Below, piece by piece: positions 51,352 to 59,859 of a DNA stretch of 64,000 nt. Below the pieces are notes generated by a model. It was not told the DNA's origin, made no database searches, and saw only the letters and a list, made by a program, of their open reading frames with translations. The position numbers and the translations under genes were made by a program. This DNA comes from an uncultured Acinetobacter sp. (GTDB lineage Bacteria > Pseudomonadota > Gammaproteobacteria > Pseudomonadales > Moraxellaceae): the NCBI RefSeq assembly GCF_947626835.1, contig NZ_CANQTS010000005.1:1-64000 (forward strand). The letters are read 5' to 3'. Position 1 is the first letter of the stretch. Each line of letters starts with the position of its first letter.

Positions 51352-53340
51352 TTAATCCATTAATTCAGTTATCAAGTCTATTTGTTGTTGCCAGTATTCA
51401 GCATAGTTTCCATTTTCAATATCTCTTTCCACTGCTTTAATAATTTCAGCAGTTTCAGGATAAGCAGCCACCGCTTGTTCCAAAATTTCATCAATTCTGT
51501 GCCTGATATACAGAACTTCATCTTCTTTATTTCTATTGATAGATAAGAAAGTCATTTCTTTAAGAGAAAGTAATTTCTTAATATCTATAGCATCTGTGTG
51601 TAAAACATATTTGTCACAGAAAAGGCATGATGCAGGATTACTACAATTTGGCTGACTAATGTTCTGAAATCCAGCATCCAACTGAGGTTGTTGGGCACTA
51701 CTACATTGGCCTATAGGAGTGGTAACATTTTCTTCAATTTGGCCAATTTGAATTTTTACAGGAACAGGCTTCTCACTAACTCTATTTCTTTGGAATGAAG
51801 CTTTATAAACAGCATTAAAATACTCGTTCATTTGACCATAGAATTGTTCAGGAGTAGCTTCTGAGTAGGCTTTTTCAGTTGTCTTAGGGGTATTACCTGC
51901 TTTTTCAGCAATTACCACAGAACTGCCTGATTTCTGATGGTAATAGTTAGTGATACTTGCCCTTGCTATAGATGCAGGTATGTAATCAATACTAGGAAAT
52001 TTTGATTTAAGCCAATTCTTATATGCACCTGAATAATGTTCAAGTTTATAAGGTGCAACTAATCTAGTAATTTGATCTTCAGATTTTCTTTCTACCTCAT
52101 TAATTGAAAATAAAAGCGTTTTTTCTTCAAATAAAGGATCAAGAGGAAGGTTGTTAAGAACCCATTCCCGAAATTCTATGAACTCCTTAGCGATCTTCTT
52201 AAAAGAAGCTGTGAAACTCACAGGAACTAATTTTTTGTTTGCTCTATTCTTAATTAAATATGTGCGTATTGTTTTATTGGTCGCTATTAGGTTGTCAAAG
52301 CTATCGATCAGCAATTGAGTAACTAAAGATGGATTTATCGCACTATCGCAGAATATACACGCTACAAAAGCATTTACCGCTTTATTGATTAGCCTGATCC
52401 TAAATAGGTTAAAAGGTTTATTTCGCTCTTCATAAGTCGCCTTGTATTTCTCATAAATTAGTATAAGCCTTTCATCTTTTAGGTTTTTTTTGATTGCCAC
52501 ATATCGAGCTTTAGCTTTTTCGTAATCTAGAAACTCACCGTTCTCACCAATGAAAATATCATAATATTCACTGGTTCTATTGGTATGTGACTCAATACAA
52601 TGAACACCAAGTTTCTTGCTTTCAATTATTAATGGGAAAACTTTATCACCCATTAAAAAGGTCTTAATGTTTCTAAAAATTAAAAGGTTAACGTTGGAAT
52701 ATGCTTTAAGTTCATTTTGACCTACTGGTTTTCTATGATTGTTTTGTTGCAATGGAGCTTGCCAAGCAACTTTTTTGACATTGAGAGGTTCAAGATCAAT
52801 ATTAAAACCAATGAAATTAGCAAGAAGGGCTTGTTTCATATAAAAAGTATTGCCTACAGTTTCATCTTTTAACGCCTTTTGAAACTCAAGGTATAAATAT
52901 TCTGAGTATTTTTTATATGCATTAAGTTGCGAGTTTTTATCAGACCAATCTTGTTCTATTCCTAATGAATCTAATTCTTGTAATATCCGAACTAATAAGT
53001 GAATATCGCCTTTTATTGTTGAATAGGAATCCCCAATCACAATATTACGAGCTATATAGCGTCTAATTGTGTTAAGGGTGGTGCTATCTCTTAATGTACC
53101 CCTTACAGGTGATACGATATGTCTAATGCGATTAGGAGCTTTTTTAGTCGCAGCTACCCAATCCTTGAAACATATCTTAGCCAAGTCGATTTTTGAAGTT
53201 TGATTCACAATATTAAGTGTGAGGATCATGTTTTGAAGAGGTACATTTTCTGATTTCAGGAATTCTTCTGGAGTCACATATACCAAATCACGTTCCTGAT
53301 GGAACGATACAATATTATTCAACTTAAATTCCCCCCTCAT
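51352..53340 (-). CDS. Tyrosine recombinase-fold protein, probably inactive (tfp-like)
   Basis: A 662-aa protein similar in layout to the intB-like neighbour, but the key positions look changed: the Arg box reads CDSAINPSL (Arg replaced), the HxxR box reads SIAR, and the second His box reads EKAGNTPKTTEKAY (Asn in place of His). A Cys cluster (QCSSAQQ..NCSNPASCLFCDKY) near residue 580 may bind zinc. SE elements have such a catalytically degenerate protein between two integrases. An alternative TTG start at 53322 has AGGGGGG 8 bases upstream and directly follows the intA-like stop. Confidence 0.8.
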   Translation of the reverse strand: MRGEFKLNNIVSFHQERDLVYVTPEEFLKSENVPLQNMILTLNIVNQTSKIDLAKICFKDWVAATKKAPNRIRHIVSPVRGTLRDSTTLNTIRRYIARNIVIGDSYSTIKGDIHLLVRILQELDSLGIEQDWSDKNSQLNAYKKYSEYLYLEFQKALKDETVGNTFYMKQALLANFIGFNIDLEPLNVKKVAWQAPLQQNNHRKPVGQNELKAYSNVNLLIFRNIKTFLMGDKVFPLIIESKKLGVHCIESHTNRTSEYYDIFIGENGEFLDYEKAKARYVAIKKNLKDERLILIYEKYKATYEERNKPFNLFRIRLINKAVNAFVACIFCDSAINPSLVTQLLIDSFDNLIATNKTIRTYLIKNRANKKLVPVSFTASFKKIAKEFIEFREWVLNNLPLDPLFEEKTLLFSINEVERKSEDQITRLVAPYKLEHYSGAYKNWLKSKFPSIDYIPASIARASITNYYHQKSGSSVVIAEKAGNTPKTTEKAYSEATPEQFYGQMNEYFNAVYKASFQRNRVSEKPVPVKIQIGQIEENVTTPIGQCSSAQQPQLDAGFQNISQPNCSNPASCLFCDKYVLHTDAIDIKKLLSLKEMTFLSINRNKEDEVLYIRHRIDEILEQAVAAYPETAEIIKAVERDIENGNYAEYWQQQIDLITELMD

Positions 53341-54694
53341 TGCTGAGGTCTATATCTTCATACAACATATTTTCAAATGCTTGATTGGTATCTAGGCTTA
53401 GTTCTTCATACCCTGCGTACTGCATGTATAAGTGAGTAGTTTCAACATCTTTATGACCCATGCGCTGCTTGAGATAGAGCATTGCTTGGTCAGGCGCACA
53501 ATTATGTTTAAGCAAGTTACGAAGCATATTTAGGCCAAATGTCGCTCTAAAGTCATGGAATGAGAAATGTCTAATTTCTTCATTATTGATCTTCATTTCA
53601 TTTTGAAGTTTTCTCAGCAGCTCACGTACAGCACCACCTGTTTGCAGAGAATATTTCTTGTCCAAAGACTCATCATTTTTTCTTAGAACTTTCTCTGCTC
53701 TAGATGTATAGAAAGGATTTCCATATCTACTTAAAAAGACATAATTTGAAGCCGATACCCCATAAAAACTCAGTTCAGCTCTTGCCATCCATTCCTCTGA
53801 ATGAACGTAATTCCATAAGTTTTCAACAACACGCACAGGTATTCGTAATGTGTATTTAGCCCCATCTTTGGTGTCAATTGTTCCACCAACGCTTATGGAG
53901 TAGGTATTGTCGTTTGAATTGATCTTACTGTTTCTTTTAAGGTCTAAGATATGTTGTTTTTTAAGCGTACATACTGTTTGAAGTCTAGCACCAGTATGAA
54001 GAGCGAAAGAACACATTAAGTACAGTTCAATTGGAGCTTTCTTTAGATATTTATCAAGAATTTTTTGTTCAGCAACAGTCAAAGGGTGAAGACGACCACC
54101 ATCAACAATTTCGTCAGAAGTAACAGTTCTACTTTTTACTTTAATTGCTAAATTTGTTGTTTCAACTTCTCTAGTCTGCCGATCACCAAATTGGCTCTTT
54201 TGGGTAATGCGTGTAAGTAAGGTTTTATAAGCACGACCTTTTATTTGATCGCTGAATAGCTTGTATTCGATGCAGAATTTATAAAGTTTAATAACATTTC
54301 TCATTGACTCACTGGCATAAGTGTCTGAGTAAGTACCACTATCTATTTGATCATTCAAATATTTAAAGTACAAAAATGTAGGACGTTTTTCTTCTTCAAA
54401 TGGAAAAACTTCAAAATCTAAAGAATTTTCTTCTAAAAAACGCAAGTAGTTTAAAAGATGGTATGCACGACTAATGATAGTTGTTGGGTCTTTGGTTTCG
54501 GTAATTAGTAGTTCTTGAAAATAGATTGATGCTATCTGCCATGTTTCTCCATTGCTTTTAAGAAGTGTTGGGAATTTCTCAGCTTTGAAATTATCGACAA
54601 TATAGAAGGATGCTGTTTCAGGGTTATAACGTTGAGGTCGGAAATCTTTAATGAACTTAATGTCTGCTTTTGATATTTGAAAACTGGACTGCAT
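53324..54694 (-). CDS. Tyrosine recombinase, intA-like
   Basis: A 456-aa protein with a core-binding region in residues about 50-200 and a catalytic domain with Arg near 237 (HTGARLQTV), a Lys in the beta-hairpin TKDGAKYTL, HDFR near 380, GHKDVETTH near 413 and the nucleophile Tyr in HLYMQYA near 423. All six positions are present, so it should be active. It is the first gene of the element operon, 117 bases from the right end, with a TATAAT box upstream. Confidence 0.9.
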   Translation of the reverse strand: MQSSFQISKADIKFIKDFRPQRYNPETASFYIVDNFKAEKFPTLLKSNGETWQIASIYFQELLITETKDPTTIISRAYHLLNYLRFLEENSLDFEVFPFEEEKRPTFLYFKYLNDQIDSGTYSDTYASESMRNVIKLYKFCIEYKLFSDQIKGRAYKTLLTRITQKSQFGDRQTREVETTNLAIKVKSRTVTSDEIVDGGRLHPLTVAEQKILDKYLKKAPIELYLMCSFALHTGARLQTVCTLKKQHILDLKRNSKINSNDNTYSISVGGTIDTKDGAKYTLRIPVRVVENLWNYVHSEEWMARAELSFYGVSASNYVFLSRYGNPFYTSRAEKVLRKNDESLDKKYSLQTGGAVRELLRKLQNEMKINNEEIRHFSFHDFRATFGLNMLRNLLKHNCAPDQAMLYLKQRMGHKDVETTHLYMQYAGYEELSLDTNQAFENMLYEDIDLSNEGGI

Positions 54695-54726
54695 TACACA
54701 AATGCCCCATTTAACTGTCTAAGTCT

Positions 54727-54732
54727 ATTATA
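54727..54732 (-). promoter_or_regulatory. Probable -10 box of the element operon
   Basis: Minus strand TATAAT lies about 35 bases before the intA-like start. At 17 bases spacing the -35 position is TAGAAT, overlapping the subterminal TTCTATAT motif, which suggests possible autoregulation. Confidence 0.5.
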
Positions 54733-54798
54733 TATTTCAATCCTTAAAAATTCTATATTTTATTTTATATTTTTGGTGTTATGTGGTTTTTTATATTA

Positions 54799-54811
54799 TT
54801 GGTGTTGTGTG
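54799..54811 (-). repeat. Right terminal inverted repeat of element
   Basis: Minus strand CACACAACACCAA, 12 of 13 matches to the left repeat. It abuts host sequence GGCATTACCTT. Confidence 0.8.
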
Positions 54812-55281
54812 AAGGTAATGCCCCAATCAGAAATATCATCGGAAATGGCGGCTTTCAGTTTGGCTTTAATATGATCACGCGAAGACAGGGCATCATCGAG
54901 GTCCATTTCACCAACAATGGAACGCAGTGACGTTTGCACCATGTTTTGAATCGCCCATGAATAGTTTTCAATCCCATACACGGCTTTTTCAGGTGTGGTT
55001 AAATTAATATATGCCACGGCATTCATCAGCAATACCGCGTTATCACGGGTAATCACTTCTTGGGATGGAATATCTAACACAATATCTTTGGTGGTGACTT
55101 TATACGCCACTTCATCTACATAAGGAATGACAAAGTTTAAGCCTGGTTGCAAGGTGGTGTGGTATTTACCTAGGCGCTGAACAATCCATTTATAACCTTG
55201 CGGTACAATACGTACCCCTTTAAAAATGGTAATGGCGACAAAAGCCAATAAAATAAAAACAATAATGGTGCTAATCGGCAT
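54812..55281 (-). pseudogene. SPFH/Band 7 protein, N-terminal fragment (disrupted by element)
   Basis: Codons 1-156 of a QmcA/stomatin-like protein. An N-terminal membrane segment (STIIVFILLAFVAITIF) is followed by the Band 7 domain (GVRIVPQGYKWIVQRLGKYHTTLQPGLNFVIPYVDEV, VLDIPSQEVITRDNAVLLMNAVAYI, VQTSLRSIVGEMDLDDALSSRD). The reading frame enters the element after DWGIT and stops within a few codons. The upstream NfeD gene, the usual operon partner, is intact. Confidence 0.93.
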
Positions 55282-55286
55282 GTTAT

Positions 55287-55754
55287 TTAATCTCGTTGTG
55301 GTGTGTTATGGGGTTCAACCAACAGGTCGTTGCCTAAAATATCGATGACGCGAACCCGCTCACCGACTGTAACTGGATGTATGCTGCGGCATTGCCATTC
55401 ATCGGCACCTAATACAGGCACAGAAAAACGCACTTTGATGTGCTCGTGGCTTAAATGCGTTTCGATCACCATGCCCACTTGACCAATGGTGGCTTCGCGC
55501 GATAAGCCGGCTTTGGTTTTGTCAATGGACAAAGGTTTGATCCATCTAAACCATGCAAAAGTGGCGCTGACTGAAAAGATCATCCATAAAATCACTTGTA
55601 AGCTTGGGCTTAAACTGGGCACTAACCAATAAATCAAGCTGACCAAAATGGCCGCCACACCAAACCAAAGGGCGGCAAAAGAGGGCAAAATCAGTTCGGC
55701 TAAAATGAGTAAAATACCCAAGGCAAACCAATGCCAAGGCTCAAGGATTAACAT
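55287..55754 (-). CDS. NfeD family membrane protein
   Basis: A 155-aa protein. Two to three membrane segments in residues 5-70 (GILLILAELILPSFAALWFGVAAILVSLIYW) are followed by a soluble OB-fold domain (ATIGQVGMVIETHLSHEHIKVRF, RVRVIDILGNDLLVEP). The family partners with SPFH proteins such as QmcA/YbbK, and here it lies 5 bases upstream of the disrupted SPFH gene in the same operon. Confidence 0.88.
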   Translation of the reverse strand: MLILEPWHWFALGILLILAELILPSFAALWFGVAAILVSLIYWLVPSLSPSLQVILWMIFSVSATFAWFRWIKPLSIDKTKAGLSREATIGQVGMVIETHLSHEHIKVRFSVPVLGADEWQCRSIHPVTVGERVRVIDILGNDLLVEPHNTPQRD

Positions 55755-55836
55755 GTGTATCTCCTACATTGGAGGAAGGTTTGACTGTAGCATAGGCATA
55801 CATTTGCTCAAAATTTAACGTGTATTTAAAACAAAA

Positions 55837-55858
55837 AAAGCTCCACGAGGAGCTTTGA
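55837..55858 (-). terminator. Terminator after the acyltransferase gene
   Basis: Minus strand AAAGCTCC, loop, GGAGCTTT, then a T run, 15 bases past the acyltransferase stop. Confidence 0.82.
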
Positions 55859-55873
55859 TTGCAGGGTAATACC

Positions 55874-56485
55874 TTAGTGCTTTTGTAAGGGTTTCGCCAA
55901 GCGTCGAGGATGCTTGGCAGAAATTTTACCTTCATATAAGGCTAAAATTTTTTCTAAATCAGCCTCATAATCACCAGTTGGGCAAAATGTACCTAAGCAA
56001 TAAATGGTTTTATGGGCATAGTCCATGGCAAACATCACAATTGGCACTTGAGCGCCTAGGGCAATATGATAAAAGCCGCGTTTAAAGTCTGTGGCATTAT
56101 GTCTGGTACCTTCTGGGGTCATACCCACCCAAATTTGCTCGCGTTTTTGAATTTCTGCAATGATTTGCTGGGTTAAACCTTGTGCGGCATGGCGTTGGAC
56201 AGGAATAACATCCAGCCAATTGAGCAAGGGCTTCAGTGGGGTATTAAAGAGGCTTGCTTTGGCAAAGATCTGAATTTTTAAATCCATCGCCACCACAAAA
56301 TTAAAGCCATACCAACCATCAAGGTTAGAGGTATGTGGCAGAACAATGGCAACTGCTTTGGCAAGGTTGGGAAATTCTCCTTTAAACTGCCAGCCTTGGG
56401 CTAAATACAATTGCTTAAAAAACTTTTGACTGAAATTGCCAGCACGTCTTGGCACTAAATCAGGCAAAACAGGCAATCTGGACAT
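55874..56485 (-). CDS. Lysophospholipid acyltransferase family protein
   Basis: A 203-aa protein with the PlsC-type motifs PHTSNLDGW (HxxxxD, near residue 51) and TPEGTRHN (near 123). It is short, as for the small 1-acyl-sn-glycerol-3-phosphate acyltransferase-like proteins of Acinetobacter and Bacteroidetes. It probably acts on membrane phospholipids or related lipids; the exact substrate is unknown. It is divergent from the MFS gene. Confidence 0.82.
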   Translation of the reverse strand: MSRLPVLPDLVPRRAGNFSQKFFKQLYLAQGWQFKGEFPNLAKAVAIVLPHTSNLDGWYGFNFVVAMDLKIQIFAKASLFNTPLKPLLNWLDVIPVQRHAAQGLTQQIIAEIQKREQIWVGMTPEGTRHNATDFKRGFYHIALGAQVPIVMFAMDYAHKTIYCLGTFCPTGDYEADLEKILALYEGKISAKHPRRLAKPLQKH

Positions 56486-56588
56486 GCAAAATCCTTGCTT
56501 GATTTACAACCTTTATATTTTAGGCTTTTCAGCTAAAAAATATAGCGGCAAAATGTGCCTTTGCATCTGATGCCTAGTTTTTAAGCGT

Positions 56589-57799
56589 ATGCCATCTATT
56601 TATGTGTTGTTGTTTTCATTGTATTGGGCACAAGGTTTGCCGGTGGGGTTTATGACGCATGCTTTACCGGTGATTTTACGGCACGAAGGGCTGTCGCTTG
56701 CACACATTGGTGGCTTTGGACTATTGATGCTGCCATGGTCAATCAAAGTACTGTGGGCGCCTGTGATGGATCGCGTGGGGCAGTACCGACAGTGGATTAT
56801 AGGCTTACAACTGTTGATGTGTGTCAGCCTGATGATTTTGGCTTATATTCCTATTGATCAGTTGCAACACCGCCATGTGTTAATGATATTTTTTGTGGTG
56901 TTGTTTGTGATGAATATGGCCGCTGCCAGTCAAGATATTGCCACCGATGGCTTGGCGGTGCGTAGCCTAAATCATCAGCAACAACATTGGGGCAATAGCG
57001 TACAAGTGATTGGCTCACGGCTTGGTTTTATTGTGGGTGGTGGTACACTGCTATGGCTAATTGATGTATGGCAGTGGCACAGTGTCATTTTAGGCTTAGC
57101 GCTATTGGTTGCGCTCAACACCCTGCCAATCCTGTTTCAGCAACAGTCTTCTTTACATGCCAGTCAGCCAAAAAGCCGATCACGTTTTGATGTCAAAGCC
57201 TATTTGTGTGATCTAAAAATTCGCCCTGAACTATGGGCGTGGATTGGGGTGTTGCTCAGTTTTAAACTGGTCGATGGGCTAAGCGGTGCCATCATTAAAG
57301 CCTTGTTGGTGGATGTAGGGCTAAGCCTACAACAGATTGGTTTATATATTAGTGGGCTTGGGGCCGTGGCCGCTTTGCTTGGTGCGGCTTTAGGTGGGTT
57401 GTTACTTAAATATTACTCGCGTCCTAGAGCGTTGTGTATTTTATCATGGCTAAAATTAAGCACCTTGTTGGGCTATGTAGGGCTGGCCTATGCACTTGAG
57501 CAACAATACCGCATGGCGCCGTGGTTGATTTATAGCTTACATGCCCTAGAAGATTTACTGGCCAGTATGTTATTGGTGGTGATGCTTAGCTTGATTATGC
57601 ATTACAGTCGCCCAGCATGGGCAGCTACAGATTTACCCTACAAGTGTCGATCATGGCGACGCTAAGCGGTGTGTTGTATGTGCTCAGCGGCATTGTGGCA
57701 GATGCATTGGGTTATATAGATTATTTTATGCTCTTACTTGGTTTGGGAGTGCTTAGTCTTTATCCAATTTATCGCTGGAAGAAATATTATAGCGCTTAA
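56589..57799 (+). pseudogene. MFS transporter (AmpG/RhtX-like), frameshifted near the 3' end
   Basis: The first ORF (358 aa) reads a normal MFS protein with about ten membrane segments (GLPVGFMTHALPVILRHEG, ASQDIATDGLAV near residue 115) until HYSRPAWAATD, then shifts frame and stops at KCRSWRR. The expected continuation FTLQVSIMATLSGVLYVLSGIVADALG lies in another frame to 57799. One missing T at the GATTTACCC stretch (57630-57636) explains this; GATTTTACCC would restore a protein of about 400 aa. It could be a real mutation or a sequence error. The family exports or imports muropeptides or siderophores. Confidence 0.85.
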
Positions 57800-57908
57800 A
57801 AATTAATCTAAAGCATTAGAATATAGATAAAAATTAAAAATTAATCCTTTTTGTTGTTTGTCACTTAACTGTAATATTTGCGCTTCTTTGATGTTTAGGA
57901 ATCTTCGC

Positions 57909-59048
57909 ATGAAAGCGAAATTGGCTGCAATCTTGGCACTTTCAAGTCTTAGCGCGACCGGTATCGCAGCACCGACCTTTTATGGTGAAATTGATTTAAG
58001 TATCGACTATTTAAAAGAAGACAACGCCAATGGTCGTGATCGTGATGTCACAGAATTAAGCTCAAATAATTCATTTTTAGGTTTAAAAGGTGATGCCAAG
58101 CTTAATCCACGTTTAAGCGCCTTATACCAAGCCGAATTTACCCTGTATGGTGATGATGGTCAAAGTGGCAGCAACGATACGTTTGTACCGCGTAACATTT
58201 TTTTGGGTTTAAAAGATCAGCACTTAGGGGCGATTAAACTCGGTAAGATTGACACGCCACTCAAACAGCTTTCAAGCCAAGTCGATAGCTTTAATAACTA
58301 TGTTGAAAACAATGCTGATATTCACGGCATCATGGCCGGTGAAACCCGTATTGATAACAGCTTAGTCTATGAAGCACCAAGTATAAAACTTGCCAATGGT
58401 CAATTAGAGGCCAAAATACAATTGGCTACTGGTGAGGGTGAAGAGCGTATTCAAGCCAGTAAAGGCGGTTACGCAGTTGCCGGTCGTGGCTTAGGGGATT
58501 CTTGGTCATCTTCGTTGCTCTATAGCCAACCAACATGGCTTGCAGGCTTAGCCTATGACCAATCCATGCCAACCCGTTTTTTAAGCCGTGGCTTTTTAAA
58601 TGCACAAGATCGCGCAGTCACGGCTGATCGTAATGTGATTGCTGCCGCAGATAACTTACGTGCCATTGCACGTGTTAATTTGGACAATGGCGTATCGTTA
58701 CGTGCTTTATATCAAGTGTCTGAAATTGCCGATCACAATTCAGGTGAAAAAGCTAATCAAGATGCGTTGGTCAAAAATATTGATCAAGCCCAAGCATGGT
58801 TGTTGGGTGCTGAATACAAACTACCCCAAGCCCAAGCATGGACAGTTAAAGCACAATATAGTCAAAATGTCGTGAGTTTTCATGATGCAACAGCAGATTA
58901 TCAAGTACAGCAAATCTTAACAGGTGCTGATTATGCATTTTCTAAGCAAGTCAAAGCCTATGCACATGCAGGTTATTTAACCATTGAACAAGCCAGCCAA
59001 GAAGATAAACAGCTGGTATTGGGTACGGGTTTAGAATACAAATTCTAA
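57909..59048 (+). CDS. Gram-negative porin
   Basis: About 379 aa from the ATG at 57909 (MKAKLAAILALSSLSATGIA signal peptide); the track start 17 codons earlier is not supported. The mature protein begins APTFYGEIDLSIDYL and continues with the alternating strands of an outer membrane barrel, including FLGLKGDAKLNPRLSALYQAEFTLYGDD, RNIFLGLKDQHLGAIKLGKIDTPL and a terminal aromatic residue (LEYKF). It is a general porin of the OmpC/DcaP-like type; the solute is unknown. It follows the frameshifted MFS gene. Confidence 0.88.
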   Translation: MKAKLAAILALSSLSATGIAAPTFYGEIDLSIDYLKEDNANGRDRDVTELSSNNSFLGLKGDAKLNPRLSALYQAEFTLYGDDGQSGSNDTFVPRNIFLGLKDQHLGAIKLGKIDTPLKQLSSQVDSFNNYVENNADIHGIMAGETRIDNSLVYEAPSIKLANGQLEAKIQLATGEGEERIQASKGGYAVAGRGLGDSWSSSLLYSQPTWLAGLAYDQSMPTRFLSRGFLNAQDRAVTADRNVIAAADNLRAIARVNLDNGVSLRALYQVSEIADHNSGEKANQDALVKNIDQAQAWLLGAEYKLPQAQAWTVKAQYSQNVVSFHDATADYQVQQILTGADYAFSKQVKAYAHAGYLTIEQASQEDKQLVLGTGLEYKF

Positions 59049-59170
59049 AAGGGTTGAGATAAAGGCATCATCAGATGCCTTTATTATTTTTGGCTTAAGT
59101 ATTACAAGAAACAGTCTAAAGCTTAAGTGAAGGCCATGTTAAATTCAGGCTTATTTAGGGCAGATGATGT

Positions 59171-59797
59171 ATGGTGATTCAAGCGGTTTTATTTGATTTA
59201 GACAATACCTTAACCCATCGGGATTTAAGCATAGAGGCGTATAGTCGCTATTTACACCAAGCTTATGCTCACTCTTTGGCACATGATCAAGTGACTGCCA
59301 TAACAGCCATTATTAAACACATTGATCAAGGCGGTTACCCTCAAAAACAATTATTGACCCACCCCAGTATTGCCGCGTCGGTGGCTTATGCATTACAACA
59401 ACAATTGGTATGGACGCATACACCACATGTAGATGAGCTCACCCAATTTTGGTTTAAATACTTTGGCAGCTGTGCTGTGCCTATGTTGGGTGCGCAAGCC
59501 TTACTTGAACAGCTCAAGCAACAAAGCTTTAAACTTGGTGTGATTTCCAATGGTGAGCATCAAAGTCGGCTCAATATTTTACAAGGTTTGGGTTTTTTAG
59601 ATTATTTTGATGTAGTACATAGCTCAGAACTTGTTGGGATTGCCAAACCCAATGCTGAGATTTTTTTACATACAGCACAGGCTTTAGACCTTGCGGCACA
59701 TGAGTGTGTATTTATAGGTGATCATCCTGTGAACGATATACATGGCGCACAACAAGCAGGGATGCGCGCCGTGTGGTTGCAAGGTTTTCACGCCTAG
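59171..59797 (+). CDS. HAD family hydrolase
   Basis: A 208-aa haloacid dehalogenase-type phosphatase. The motif I nucleophile is FDLDNTLTHRD, motif II is GVISNGEHQSR and motifs III/IV are GIAKPNAEIFLHTA and FIGDHPVNDIHGAQQAGMRAVW. It probably hydrolyses a small phosphate ester; the substrate is unknown. It converges with the gltL gene with about 60 bases between stops. Confidence 0.88.
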   Translation: MVIQAVLFDLDNTLTHRDLSIEAYSRYLHQAYAHSLAHDQVTAITAIIKHIDQGGYPQKQLLTHPSIAASVAYALQQQLVWTHTPHVDELTQFWFKYFGSCAVPMLGAQALLEQLKQQSFKLGVISNGEHQSRLNILQGLGFLDYFDVVHSSELVGIAKPNAEIFLHTAQALDLAAHECVFIGDHPVNDIHGAQQAGMRAVWLQGFHA

Positions 59798-59859
59798 ATC
59801 CAGCCATTCAAGGTGGCCAAAATCGAATATTTGGCTGAACTTTGGCACCATCTTGAGCC

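Larger units (their letters stand above)
47162..54811 (-). mobile_element. Tyrosine-recombinase trio integrative element (strand-biased circularizing element-like)
   Basis: A 7,650-base AT-rich insertion whose removal exactly restores the SPFH reading frame. It carries on the minus strand, in order, intA-like, tfp-like, intB-like, srap-like and a cargo gene. Its ends are imperfect inverted repeats (CACACGACACCAA at 47168-47180; CACACAACACCAA on the minus strand at 54811-54799), with a 6-base spacer TCAAAT on the left side. The gene set and ends match what I know of the Vibrio SE family (Tn6283-like). Tn554-type TnpABC elements are the more distant relatives. Confidence 0.85.

Noticed and set aside
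47162-54811. Tn7-like or IS-type transposon
   Set aside because: No DDE transposase or TnsABC-like gene is present; all three large proteins have tyrosine-recombinase layout and there is no target-site duplication of the usual type.
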